Origin: a virus
IMG/VR virus record: IMGVR_UViG_3300046535_000863
Span: 1-47,909 of that record
DNA length: 47,909 nt
Strand: one strand, 5' to 3'
Both the position numbers and the translations under genes were made by a program. The notes beneath the pieces are model-generated. The model was given only the letters and a program-made list of their open reading frames with translations, was not told the origin of the DNA and ran no database searches. This document shows, piece by piece, positions 14,070 through 23,072 of this stretch; position 1 is the stretch's first letter, and each line of letters starts with the position of its first letter.

Positions 14070-15116
14070 CTAGGAAATACACTTCACGCCGATGATATAG
14101 GGCGCGTTGATCTCGGCCTGGGTGAACGCCAGGCCCGTCAATGGGTTGACCGTCAGACTGAACTCGTAGTACTCAGGGTTCGAGCTGGAGACGAAAAACT
14201 CGTCCGACTGGGCATCTGTGCCGGTCGGGCCTACCACGATCTTAAAAGACTTGCTGCCCTCGTCATCCTTCTGCGCCAGGACGCGGATGTTGATGCCCTT
14301 GATCACGCCCGAGAACGCCGGCAGCGCGTCGAGGCCCCAGAGATCGAAGGCGCCGGGCGTGGCCGTTGAGAGCCACTTCGTCAGGTCGACGGGGTGCGTG
14401 TTGACTCGGTTATAGTGCACGATGCCCGAGTTGGGCGTCCAGCTCGAGATCCCACCGTCGGAAGCCGGATAGAGCGGCACATTGCGCACGTCGCCTTCGT
14501 AGCCGGCCTCGTCTTTGATATAGAGGTCGGTATACCAGGTCGTCTGACCAAGGCCGACGGAAACGCCATCGAGCTTATGTACGTTAGTCGTCGCATCGCT
14601 CGACAGCAGGCTGCTCGCGTTGACGCCGGTCGAAGCGCTGCCCGAGATCTCGACGTGCCCGTTGATCCGGACCTCGGCCGTGCAGGTGATCGGCGTCGTG
14701 CCGCTGAAGCTGTAATCGATCTCGATAAAGTAGCGGGTCTGAGACAGCAGCGCGCGATCGGACACGCCGATGCTGGTGCCCGCGCCGGCAATGAGTGCGA
14801 TCGTGCCGTCGGCGTTTTGCTTCAGCTCGAAGAGCGGGGTGTCGTTATTCTTGGCCTCGTAAATGAAGGAATTGCCGAGCGTGGCGCCGCCGTAGCGATA
14901 GCGGAAGCCGACGACCCAGCGCGAGCGGTGGGGCAGCGTCTTGCTGACCGATCCATTGGCGATCGCCAGCTCGTTGCGACCAGAGAGCCCGCCGGTGTTA
15001 TCGATCAGGAAGCCGCCGGCCGAAGTGTAGCGGCTCAGAATGTTGGCGAGTAGCGCTGCGTCGCTCGAGGTGGCGACTTTCCAGGCTGCGTAGGAATCCT
15101 TGAAGAGTACGGGCAT
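14070..15116 (-). CDS. Tail fibre / surface protein with jelly-roll domain
   Basis: This 348-aa beta-rich protein starts MPVLFKDSYAAWKVA. Residues about 60-200 resemble a concanavalin/LamG-type sandwich (RSRWVVGFRYRYGG, YFIEIDYSFSG, TCTAEVRINGHVEISGS, DLYIKDEAG). The C-terminal part is a second beta domain (IKGINIRVLAQKDDEG, FTQAEINAPYIIGVKCIS) common in phage structural proteins. The start overlaps the previous stop by one base. Likely receptor or surface glycan binding as part of the tail; no enzymatic motif seen. Confidence 0.7.
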   Translation of the reverse strand: MPVLFKDSYAAWKVATSSDAALLANILSRYTSAGGFLIDNTGGLSGRNELAIANGSVSKTLPHRSRWVVGFRYRYGGATLGNSFIYEAKNNDTPLFELKQNADGTIALIAGAGTSIGVSDRALLSQTRYFIEIDYSFSGTTPITCTAEVRINGHVEISGSASTGVNASSLLSSDATTNVHKLDGVSVGLGQTTWYTDLYIKDEAGYEGDVRNVPLYPASDGGISSWTPNSGIVHYNRVNTHPVDLTKWLSTATPGAFDLWGLDALPAFSGVIKGINIRVLAQKDDEGSKSFKIVVGPTGTDAQSDEFFVSSSNPEYYEFSLTVNPLTGLAFTQAEINAPYIIGVKCIS

Positions 15117-15733
15117 CAGTGTCCTCGGATCGAAAGGCCGATCGTGATCTGGCTGCAGCCGCCGGCATGCACGACTTCGGCCTGGACCAGCGTGCCGCCG
15201 GGGAAGCTGGCCGGCAGCGCCAGCGAGGTCGAGAACGTCGGCCCGATCGAGCCGATCGGCAGGATCAGGTTAGTCTTCAGCAGCTGGCCTTTGCCGAAGA
15301 TTGTCAGGTTGACCTCAGCATCGCGCAGCGAGGGCGCGACGACCGCGCAGACTCCCACCTGCACGGGACTGAAGCCGGCGCGGTTGGCCAGTATCGGCGC
15401 GTAAGGTGAGACCTCGCCATCAAACGGCAGCCCATCGAAGGTGAAGTACACCGTCGGGAACTCGATGCCCGAGCCCGCGGTCTGCTGCGCGATGCCAGTG
15501 CCCGAGAAGCGCTTCAGCGTCCGGAGGTTGACGCCATCGAGATCGTCCTTGGGATCCGCCAGGTTGACGATCCGCGAGGTGCCCAGGTTGGCGTCGCCCA
15601 GCGCGGGATTCTGAAGCATGCGCTGAAAGGCCAGATTGATCTGTTGAATGCGATCGTTGACCGTGTTGGCGTCGAACCGATCGGGCGGAATCTCGAGGAT
15701 CTGCTGCGCTTGCTTGCTGGGATCCGTCGGCAT
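15116..15733 (-). CDS. Tail fibre protein
   Basis: This 205-aa protein has N-terminal residues 20-75 with the usual fibre attachment pattern: a helix (NDRIQQINLAFQRMLQ) then SRIVNLADPKDDLDGVNLRTL, matching the 'RI.NL..P...DAVN' motif of tail fibres. The rest is beta-rich. No Shine-Dalgarno precedes ATG 15733, but a perfect TATAAT sits at 15746-15741, so it may also be made from a near-leaderless message. It directly follows the large nozzle-like gene. Confidence 0.75.
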   Translation of the reverse strand: MPTDPSKQAQQILEIPPDRFDANTVNDRIQQINLAFQRMLQNPALGDANLGTSRIVNLADPKDDLDGVNLRTLKRFSGTGIAQQTAGSGIEFPTVYFTFDGLPFDGEVSPYAPILANRAGFSPVQVGVCAVVAPSLRDAEVNLTIFGKGQLLKTNLILPIGSIGPTFSTSLALPASFPGGTLVQAEVVHAGGCSQITIGLSIRGH

Positions 15734-15740
15734 GGCGTCA

Positions 15741-15746
15741 ATTATA
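15741..15746 (-). promoter_or_regulatory. Perfect -10 hexamer just upstream of the fibre gene
   Basis: The minus strand has TATAAT ending 7 bases before ATG 15733, in an 18-bp gap between two late genes. There is no -35 match at 16-18 bases. A start here would give a leaderless fibre mRNA. In such GC-rich DNA a perfect hexamer is noticeable, but it could be chance. Confidence 0.3.
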
Positions 15747-15751
15747 TTTGA

Positions 15752-18700
15752 CTACTCGATCGGATCGACGGGAAGGTCGACCCAGGTGAAGCCCTCGGGC
15801 GTCTGATTGACCGGCATCGCGACTTCGTGCCAGGCGTCGGGCGTCGGCTCGAGCGGCACGTTGATCCAATCCCACGGGGTATCGTTGGTCTGGATCCGCC
15901 GGCCGAGGATCCGCACGCCGAAAATGCGCGCCACATACGGGCCCACCATGCGGAAGCGCTGCAGCCGGCCCTTGAAGTTGCCCGGCAGCCGGGTCGAGAT
16001 CCGCGCGCGGCCGCTGGTCGTCAGCCCGGTGTCGACGGTCATGCGGGCCCGCACGCGGACGTCGTTTTCGGGCAGCTCGGCCGATGCCTCGACGATCATG
16101 GCGCCCTCGGTCTGCGCGGTGACTTCCAGCTCGCGGAAGATGGCCATGCCATCGACCAGGTCGAGCGGCTGGGTCTCCCAGATCTCGCCGCGGGTTCCGT
16201 CGAAGTAAACACCGATGACGCGCGCGCGGAAGGTCGCCCGGCCGTGCAGGCGCAGCACGCCGCCGGCCGGCGGATAGATCCGCACCTTGAAGAGCTGGCC
16301 ATAGGGCAGCGCCGTCTGCTGGTCGCTGGCGCCGCTTAACGTCGGATCCTCGAAGGGCAGCATCCGCGGCGCCCTGGTCTGCGTCGGCAGCGCGATCGTG
16401 CGCTGCAGCACCAGGGCATTGCCCGGCAGGTCGCCATAGATCTCGAGCCGGCCGGATCCGGATCCGCCGACGGTGTCATAGTCGAGCAGCAGATCCTTCA
16501 GCTCGCCGACGCGCGCCGGCGCGACCGAGAACTCGGCAGACTCGAAGTACTCGCCGATGGTGCCGTCGATGTATTCGCCGATCGGCCGCATGCGCAGCCT
16601 GGCCTGGTGGACTTGGAAGAGCCCGGTCGCCGCCGAGGCCCACATGCGCCAGTTGCGGCCGTCGACCTGCGCCGGCAGCCGGAAGCGGATATTCCCGCGG
16701 CCGTTGGGCGCCGTGAAGGTCTCATCGTTGCGGTGCACCAGCAGCGAGCCGGGCAGGTCGCTCGAAATGACGTTGCGGATCTGCTGGCCGGCCGCGGTCA
16801 GGTAGAACTCGGCATAGTCGACTTCTTTCACGCGCTCAGGAAGCCCGAGGTGCGTCGGGCCCGTGTCAAACGTGGCCGCCAGGCGCTCTTCCGGATACCA
16901 GTGAATGTAGACGCCATAGATGACGATCGTCCCGAGGTAGTCCGATTCCACGCGCACGGCCGCATTCTTCGCGATGATGCCGGGGTCGTCGCCGGTCGTC
17001 GTCTTAAACATGGCCGTAAAGCGCGGCTTGGCCGCCGAGCTGCTCGAGCAGGTCCCAAGCAGGATCTTGGTGCCGTTGTTATAGACCAGGTACACCGACA
17101 GCGTCGCGTTGGGCCCGCTCGGCGCCATGGTCTGACAATCGATTTCGATGTCAGTCATCACCTTGTTGTTATCCGGCAGGCCCATGTCTTCATAGGCGCT
17201 CTGCCAGCGCGCCGTCGCGCTCAGGCCGTTGTCGAGATAGAAGCCCTCCAGCTCGAGCGAATAGAGATAGCCGCCGCCCGAGGCGCCGGTTGCGCCGGCC
17301 ATCATCTGGAAGCCCGGGCCCTCGTACAGAATGCAGGTGAATGCCGGCGCCGCCAGGTTGGTGTATTTCTCGAGCGCCCAGCGCTGCGTCGGCTTGTGGT
17401 AGACGGCGACGACGTTCGGCAGCGTCTTGCCCTGCTCGGGATAGCAGAAGCGCAGCCGGTCGCCGATGACGGCGATCGACACATTGGCGACCGCGGCGGC
17501 CTCGAATGACATCGGCGGCAGCACTTCGCCGTCGGCCAGCTCGACGAAGCCGCCCTTGAAGATGGGATCGATCGCCGAGCTGATCTTCTCTTCTTGATCG
17601 CCGTCGAACTTGTAAATCCCTTCCCAGGCAGCGACCCAGTCGACAGCGCCATCGGTGGCGACAGCGTTTTCGCCCAAGGCGCCGATCGCTGCATTGGTCT
17701 GGATCGGATCGGCAAAGGCCGGATCGCCCACCAGGCGCCAGATCGAGCGGCGCTTATAGAGCAGCGCGACGGTCTTGTGCAGGGTGACCGTCAGGATCTC
17801 GTCTTCGTCGCTGCCGGCGTCTTCCCAGTTGCCTAGGAAGTCATCGGTTGCGCCCGGGAAGCTCCAGGCGATGCCGGCGTCGGTCCAGAAGTAGCGCGCC
17901 GGATGAAACAAGACGTTATAGGCGATCAGCTTGCCATAGAAGGGGCCGACGACGCCCTTGGCCTTGGGCGGGGCCTCGCGTGTCACGGGCATGACGACGT
18001 TATTGGCCTGCGCCTGGCGGTTGGTCGTGTCGTCTTCCCAGGGCCCGGTCGAGCTATTGCCGGCCAGCTTGCCCACCAGCAGCGCCGCGCTCAGGCCGCC
18101 GCCGATCCGCCAGATCCGGCGGGCCGCGATGTTGGGATCCGCCGAAACGGGGATATTGGTCAGGGTCACCGTCTGCGTGCCGGCGACGACTGCATTGGAT
18201 GCCGGGCCCGGCGGGCCGTCTTCGCCGTCGGTGTTCTCGAAACTGACGAAGTAGCTGATCGCGCCCGAGCTGTTCTCGCCCACGGTGCCGACGAACTCGA
18301 GCCGATCGAGCCCGATGTTGCAGTCGCTGTTTGTCTTGACCGTGACGCCGATCTCGGTCACGTCCTGCCAGTTGACGCGCAGCATGGCCTCGGAGGGCGG
18401 ATAGGTCGCCGGCGGCGTGCCGCCGATGCCGGTCTGCGGCCAGGCCGAGCCGGTGTAGACGAAGGTCGGCTGCTGCAGCTCGGTCGCGAAGCGCGCCTCG
18501 AGGTCGCTGATGGTCGTCGGGTTCGAGCCCGGGTCATTCGTCGCCGCGGTGACTCGCTGGGTCCAGTCGTCAATGTTCAGGCGCCGGCGGATCTTCAGCT
18601 GGGTCCAGCTGTTCAGCGCCTGGTTGAGAAACTTGGCCGGATCCTGGAAGGTGAACTCCGCATAGCCGGCGTTGCTGGTGCCGGCGGCGCCGGTCTTGAC

Positions 18701-19477
18701 GTAGACCGTCAGGGCATCGACCGCGGCCGGGTTGGTGCAGAAGACCCAGATCCGGATCAGATCGGTGTCGAGCGTCTGCGCGTCGACGGATCCATCGAAA
18801 CCGGACAGCGCCACGTAAGCGGTGACCGAGGTCGCGCCCGCGATCGCCATACGCAGCGAGGCGGCGCCCGATTGCTTATTATCGCTGTCGAAGTCGGCGA
18901 CGACCTGGTCATTGGCGACCGCGACGCCGGCCTTGAGCGCGTAATCGGTGAAGGGATCGGCGCCGTTCGGCGGCGAATCGATCGCGACATTCATCGTGCC
19001 GTCGGCTGCATCGAACTCGGTGACCAGCGTCGTGAGCTGGCCGCCGCCGGTGGCGGTCGGGCCTGTCGCCGGCGTCGACGGACACCAGGGCACGACCTCC
19101 GTGCCGAAGTTCCGGATCTTCTTCTGCTTGGCCTGGTTCATCATCCAGGCGGCGCCGCGGAAGAATGCTAGGCCGACAGGCTTGCCATCTAAGCCGGTGA
19201 CCAGCTCGGTCGCGCTCGAGCCGCCATAGCTGGCATGCCATAGGCTGGTTCCGATGCCCAGATAGCGATCGTTCGAGGACCGGCGCAGCGTGTGGAACGT
19301 GCCGGCGCCGATCGGGCCCAGCTCCTGGTTGCTGCCGAAACGGGTGCGCAGCTCGTCGACCTGGTCTACGCGAAAGTTTTCGACCAGCCGCGAGTAGCCC
19401 GGCGCCAGGTTATCGCCCGGGGGCAGCAGCTGCATGCCGCCCGTATAGAGCCGCTTGCGTTCGGTCTTACTCGCCAT
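15752..19477 (-). CDS. Very large tail protein, nozzle/stabiliser type
   Basis: This 1241-aa protein starts MASKTERKRLYTGGMQLLPPGD. The first 55 residues follow a pattern seen in short-tail nozzle and stabilisation proteins: Gly-rich start, PP..N..PGY, then ENFRVDQVDELRTRFGS. Repeated short blades such as TFHTLRRSSNDRYLGIGTSLW and VVAVYHKPTQRWALEKYTN suggest a beta-propeller, followed by several beta domains to the C-terminus. It comes directly before the fibre genes and after the adaptor-like gene, as expected for the distal tail tube of a podovirus. It is larger than T7 gp12, so extra domains are appended. Structural role good; exact homologue uncertain. Confidence 0.7.
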   Translation of the reverse strand: MASKTERKRLYTGGMQLLPPGDNLAPGYSRLVENFRVDQVDELRTRFGSNQELGPIGAGTFHTLRRSSNDRYLGIGTSLWHASYGGSSATELVTGLDGKPVGLAFFRGAAWMMNQAKQKKIRNFGTEVVPWCPSTPATGPTATGGGQLTTLVTEFDAADGTMNVAIDSPPNGADPFTDYALKAGVAVANDQVVADFDSDNKQSGAASLRMAIAGATSVTAYVALSGFDGSVDAQTLDTDLIRIWVFCTNPAAVDALTVYVKTGAAGTSNAGYAEFTFQDPAKFLNQALNSWTQLKIRRRLNIDDWTQRVTAATNDPGSNPTTISDLEARFATELQQPTFVYTGSAWPQTGIGGTPPATYPPSEAMLRVNWQDVTEIGVTVKTNSDCNIGLDRLEFVGTVGENSSGAISYFVSFENTDGEDGPPGPASNAVVAGTQTVTLTNIPVSADPNIAARRIWRIGGGLSAALLVGKLAGNSSTGPWEDDTTNRQAQANNVVMPVTREAPPKAKGVVGPFYGKLIAYNVLFHPARYFWTDAGIAWSFPGATDDFLGNWEDAGSDEDEILTVTLHKTVALLYKRRSIWRLVGDPAFADPIQTNAAIGALGENAVATDGAVDWVAAWEGIYKFDGDQEEKISSAIDPIFKGGFVELADGEVLPPMSFEAAAVANVSIAVIGDRLRFCYPEQGKTLPNVVAVYHKPTQRWALEKYTNLAAPAFTCILYEGPGFQMMAGATGASGGGYLYSLELEGFYLDNGLSATARWQSAYEDMGLPDNNKVMTDIEIDCQTMAPSGPNATLSVYLVYNNGTKILLGTCSSSSAAKPRFTAMFKTTTGDDPGIIAKNAAVRVESDYLGTIVIYGVYIHWYPEERLAATFDTGPTHLGLPERVKEVDYAEFYLTAAGQQIRNVISSDLPGSLLVHRNDETFTAPNGRGNIRFRLPAQVDGRNWRMWASAATGLFQVHQARLRMRPIGEYIDGTIGEYFESAEFSVAPARVGELKDLLLDYDTVGGSGSGRLEIYGDLPGNALVLQRTIALPTQTRAPRMLPFEDPTLSGASDQQTALPYGQLFKVRIYPPAGGVLRLHGRATFRARVIGVYFDGTRGEIWETQPLDLVDGMAIFRELEVTAQTEGAMIVEASAELPENDVRVRARMTVDTGLTTSGRARISTRLPGNFKGRLQRFRMVGPYVARIFGVRILGRRIQTNDTPWDWINVPLEPTPDAWHEVAMPVNQTPEGFTWVDLPVDPIE

Positions 19478-20138
19478 GGCTGCTCCAGAGGTGCTCGGCG
19501 ACCTGGTCGATCATGTCCACCAGCCCGCGAAACCATTCGGCCGTTTCATCCATGCTCGCGTTGGTCTCTTTCGCCCGGGCCTCGCCCAGAGCGAAGAACG
19601 TGAAGTACTCGCGCAGGATCGGCGGCGCCGCCAGGATCGCCGCGGCCGCGCTGATCGCCGCCGGCAGCTCGGCCATGACCAGGCCGACGGCTTTGCCGTT
19701 GTAGGCGACGGTCGGCGGCGGATAGAGCGCGACCTGGGTGAGGCCCTTCGTGTCTTCGAGGAACGCCTTCGGCTTGCCGGCTGCGGCCGTCGGCCAGGTC
19801 GCATCGAGCGCGTCCATTTCCTGGACGTTGCGGGCCCGCAGATAGCGGCCATCGAGATCGGCCTGGAAGGTCAGCACATGCGCCGCCGGCAGATCGTAGT
19901 CGGCCGTGCCAGTGACGGCCAGGATGGTCTGATCGTAGACGACGAAGGCCGCATGCTTGCGCGCGAAGCGCTTGACGGCCTCATCGATCCAGGCATACAG
20001 CTCGGCCTCGGTCCAGAAGACCGCATCGGCCGGCCCGCGCGCATTGAGCGGCGGCCAGAGATCGCCGACGACCAGCGCCGTATTGATAAATCCCGGCGAC
20101 GCCGGCGCCGGCTGCGGAACTATGAAGAGCAGCAGCAC
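19467..20138 (-). CDS. Head-tail adaptor-like protein
   Basis: This 223-aa protein begins at GTG 20138 (no good ribosome site). It contains ELYAWIDEAVKRFARKHAAFVVYDQTILAVTGTADYDLPA and a Pro-rich VALYPPPT segment, a helix plus beta arrangement common to podoviral connector/adaptor and tail accessory proteins. It overlaps the nozzle-like gene by 11 bases. Its logic resembles the protein at 22093-23031. Connector role is inferred from pattern and place. Confidence 0.6.
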   Translation of the reverse strand: MLLLFIVPQPAPASPGFINTALVVGDLWPPLNARGPADAVFWTEAELYAWIDEAVKRFARKHAAFVVYDQTILAVTGTADYDLPAAHVLTFQADLDGRYLRARNVQEMDALDATWPTAAAGKPKAFLEDTKGLTQVALYPPPTVAYNGKAVGLVMAELPAAISAAAAILAAPPILREYFTFFALGEARAKETNASMDETAEWFRGLVDMIDQVAEHLWSSHGE

Positions 20139-20144
20139 AGTGCT

Positions 20145-21266
20145 TTACGTGGTCTCGAAGCCGTGAATGGTCATGATCGCGACCAGCCCGCTGCCCGAGG
20201 TGTACTTCAGCACGTTGTCGACGGTCGAGGATCGCCACGGGTGCGCCGTGAAGTTGTACGATTGCCGGCCGATCTGTAGCCCGGCAGCCAGCGTGTTAAA
20301 CACCAGGTTTGCCGCCGAGTTGGTCCCATCGAAGACCGTCAGGTCGCCGACGACGGAGATATTCAGCTCGATCGAGGTGATGACGAAGCGCGTCGAGCCG
20401 GTCGGCGTCCAGAGAGTAACGCCGGTCTGCGATGCGGTGAGCGAGACGCTCTTCGTGACGCGCGTCCGGTTGCTGATCGCATCGGTGGTAAAGAGCGGAT
20501 TGGCGTCGGTGAAGGCGCTGCCGCCATTGTCGAAGAGCTTGATCGACTGCTTGGTCGCATCGGTCGGATCGACGCGCACGGGCGCGCCGCTGGTGCCGAT
20601 CTCCGTGCCGGCGGCCGCGCGCAGGCTTACGTGCAGCCCGCGGTTAGCGGTGAGCCGGATCGCCGCCAGCTGCCCGGAGCTGGGCGCAGCGACAGCGTCA
20701 TCATAGACGCCGGCGATCGGCTGCACTTTGGTCGTCGTCGCGGTGAACGTGGCCGAGTCGGCCGGCTGCGCGGCAACGGTGGACTGGATGACATCGACCT
20801 TCAGCGCCTTGGCGCCGCCGACGTCGGTGATCCCTACGCTATCGGTGCCGTTGGTGATCTTGGCGAACCAGGCGCCGGATGCCGCGGCCGCGGTGCCCTG
20901 GTTGGCCGTGACCGTGCCGGATACGGGCAGCGTCGTGATCGCCGAGGATCCATCGGACAAACGCACGAAAACCGGCGTGCCGACGGGCGCGTCGACGGTC
21001 AGGCTGCCGGCGCCATCGTCGACCGAGAGCGTCGTGCCGTTATCGGTGACCGGCCAGGCCTGCCCGGCAAGGGGCTTAGTGACCAGGCCCGTCGCCGGCC
21101 CGCTCAAGACGTCGACCGGCAGGCCATCAGAGCCGCCCTGGATGACCGGCTTCGAGACGCCATCGCCGCCGATGTCCAGCTTAAAGCGCTGGTACTGCAC
21201 GCCACTGACGTCGTCGGTCGCGATCGAGATGCCCGAGCCGGGTGTGATCGGTACGTTATCAGCCAT
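20145..21266 (-). CDS. Beta-rich virion protein
   Basis: This 373-aa protein starts MADNVPITPGSGISIATDD after AAGGTGG. It is composed of repeated beta motifs (KPVIQGGSDGLPVDVLSGP, LPVSGTVTANQGT) and ends with a compact domain (TRFVITSIELNISVVGD...TAHPWRSSTVDNVLKYTSG). The SGTVTANQGT type is common in phage structural proteins, often decoration or fibre-associated. No Cys, no catalytic motif. Confidence 0.65.
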   Translation of the reverse strand: MADNVPITPGSGISIATDDVSGVQYQRFKLDIGGDGVSKPVIQGGSDGLPVDVLSGPATGLVTKPLAGQAWPVTDNGTTLSVDDGAGSLTVDAPVGTPVFVRLSDGSSAITTLPVSGTVTANQGTAAAASGAWFAKITNGTDSVGITDVGGAKALKVDVIQSTVAAQPADSATFTATTTKVQPIAGVYDDAVAAPSSGQLAAIRLTANRGLHVSLRAAAGTEIGTSGAPVRVDPTDATKQSIKLFDNGGSAFTDANPLFTTDAISNRTRVTKSVSLTASQTGVTLWTPTGSTRFVITSIELNISVVGDLTVFDGTNSAANLVFNTLAAGLQIGRQSYNFTAHPWRSSTVDNVLKYTSGSGLVAIMTIHGFETT

Positions 21267-21962
21267 TTAGCCCACCTTTCGATTGAGGAACCGGCTCTGA
21301 TCCGCGCGGTTTAATTCGACCGGCGCCGCGTCGTAGCCCTGCTCGCGACAGCGTGCCCGCACCTTGCCGGCCAGCTCGTCGACTGCATCGAGAAATCGTT
21401 GCCACTGCGGCAGGACCTTCTGCCATTCCTGCGCGCCTTCTTTGGTCCGGAGGATCGGGATCGCTCCGTCGATCAGCATCGGATGGTAGCGCTCGGGGAT
21501 CTCGGGCACTTGCGCATTGTCGCCTGGATAGCTCGAGAGCAGCTCGACGGGCGAGCGCGCGTAGGTGATCGGGATCGTCGCGGTCGCCACTTTATAGACA
21601 CTCAGCAGATCGAAGCCGGTGTGCGCGTAACGCGCCGGGAAGCCGGTTATCGTCGACCAGTTGGGATCGATCGCCGCCAGATCAGCCAGCCGGCAGGGCC
21701 GCACCTTGTTGCCGACCTGGTTGCGGATCCTGAGCGGCACGATCCAGTCGCCGAAGGTGTCAAGCATGTGATACCTGGCGACGCCGGTCAGGCCGAAATT
21801 GGCCGTCGTTTCCAGGCAGAGCGTGAACAGGACGAAGAGCCGCTGGCACTGATTGAGCGCGACCAGGTGCTCGGCGGGGGTGTAGTGCATCAGGCTGGGA
21901 TCGATGTCGGGATCGTCGCCGATCCGCTCGATGCTGCGCCGCTGTAGCTCTAAGACCGTCAT
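21267..21962 (-). CDS. Hypothetical structural/adaptor protein, 231 aa
   Basis: It starts MTVLELQRRSIERIGDDPD, with ATG 21962 chosen over a longer frame that overlaps the small Cys-rich gene. A helical N-terminus (FVLFTLCLETTANF) is followed by a mixed domain with DWIVPLRIRNQVGNKVRP and TITGFPARYAHTGFDLLSVYK. The Gly/Pro-rich turns suggest a virion protein. It lies between two adaptor-like genes, so a connector or tail-completion function is plausible; family unknown. Confidence 0.6.
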   Translation of the reverse strand: MTVLELQRRSIERIGDDPDIDPSLMHYTPAEHLVALNQCQRLFVLFTLCLETTANFGLTGVARYHMLDTFGDWIVPLRIRNQVGNKVRPCRLADLAAIDPNWSTITGFPARYAHTGFDLLSVYKVATATIPITYARSPVELLSSYPGDNAQVPEIPERYHPMLIDGAIPILRTKEGAQEWQKVLPQWQRFLDAVDELAGKVRARCREQGYDAAPVELNRADQSRFLNRKVG

Positions 21963-21964
21963 CG

Positions 21965-22096
21965 TCAGTTTTTCCCTAACACCATGCGCCAGGCCGTGAA
22001 CAGGACAAAGGCCTGGTAGAACTTGCACGGGCACACGCGCCGCGGGCAGAGCCCGCCGACTTCATACACCAGCCGGCCGACGGGGCAGATCTTCAT
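21965..22096 (-). CDS. Cys-rich 43-aa miniprotein
   Basis: ATG 22096 overlaps the stop of the upstream gene (ATGA), and the 43-codon frame ends three bases before the next start. It encodes four cysteines (C4, C17, C22, C24: MKICP..., GLCPRRVCPCKFYQ) followed by a hydrophobic helix (AFVLFTAWRMVLG). Tight coupling on both sides and the clustered Cys argue for a real gene. A small zinc-binding or membrane-associated virion factor is possible. Too short for family assignment. Confidence 0.6.
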   Translation of the reverse strand: MKICPVGRLVYEVGGLCPRRVCPCKFYQAFVLFTAWRMVLGKN

Positions 22097-23031
22097 CCTG
22101 GCCAGCCTACATGCCGCGGCCCGCGGCCATAGCGCGGCCGGGCGCGGCGCTTCAGGTTGTCGGCGAGCTGGATGTACTGCGGCCCGCGCTGCTGCGCGTT
22201 AATCATCTGCATCTGGCCGAGCAGCTTCTCGTACTCGGTCTCGTAGGCCATGGCTGCGTTCAGGTCGCCGGCCCAGTTGGGCCGCGGGCGCATCGCGTCG
22301 GCCTTGACGCCCTCCATCAGGCACGCCGGCCGCACGAAGGGCTTTAGCGAGACGGTCGTCGCGTCGCTGTCCAGCTCGGCCTCTTCGTAGATGTAGTCGA
22401 TCGCCCAGCTCAAGACCGTGCTGGTCGAGTCGGGGCAGTCGGGGATCGGATACAGCTCGAGCTGCAGCTGCGGCGGATCGCTGAAATTGTCCCAGGTGGC
22501 CGCCGCCCATTGCGGCGTCCCGTAGGTGGTGCGGCCGCTCGCGAGCCGATTCAGCTCCGACGGCGGCACGATATCGAGCGGCCGGTTTTTGTTGTGCAGC
22601 GGGGTCACCTGGCGGATGATCCGCGCATTGGACGGCATCAGGAAGATCGCCTGGTCGATCCGGTAGCTGGCCGCGGTGGTGTCGGGCCCTTCGTAGCCGC
22701 GGTCGAGATTGCCGACAGTCGGCGAGACGTAGGTGAACTGATAGTACTCGTTTGTGTTGCCGATCCGGATCGTGCGGCCATCCATGGCGGCCGTAAAGAC
22801 CGTCGGCGTGGTTAGATCATCGCTGGTGATGACGACCGAGCCCTGCGTCGCCGCGAGCGTGCCGACGGCATAGCTAAAGGGCGCCTGGATGACAGATTCC
22901 GCCTCTTGCCGCTTCCAGCTCATCGAGTCCAGAATGCGGGTATACCGGCCCTGGATCCAGCCCTCGATCAGCTCGAGGTCGACGCCGGGCAGCTGCTTCT
23001 GCAGCTGCAGCTTAATCTGGCCGTAGGTCAT
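22093..23031 (-). CDS. Head-tail connector / adaptor protein
   Basis: This 312-aa protein starts MTYGQIKLQLQKQLPGVD after AGGAG. The N-terminal helices (GWIQGRYTRILDSMSWKRQE), a beta-rich middle (TPTVFTAAMDGRTIRIGN..YYQFTYVSP), PQLQLELYPIP and a C-terminal helical region (YETEYEKLLGQMQMINAQQRG) are the pattern of phage adaptor proteins that sit under the portal. Position in the morphogenesis block agrees. Family-level confidence only. Confidence 0.65.
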   Translation of the reverse strand: MTYGQIKLQLQKQLPGVDLELIEGWIQGRYTRILDSMSWKRQEAESVIQAPFSYAVGTLAATQGSVVITSDDLTTPTVFTAAMDGRTIRIGNTNEYYQFTYVSPTVGNLDRGYEGPDTTAASYRIDQAIFLMPSNARIIRQVTPLHNKNRPLDIVPPSELNRLASGRTTYGTPQWAAATWDNFSDPPQLQLELYPIPDCPDSTSTVLSWAIDYIYEEAELDSDATTVSLKPFVRPACLMEGVKADAMRPRPNWAGDLNAAMAYETEYEKLLGQMQMINAQQRGPQYIQLADNLKRRARPRYGRGPRHVGWPG

Positions 23032-23072
23032 GCCGCCTTGCTCCTGCGGCCGCCGCCGTCTTGACTATCCTA

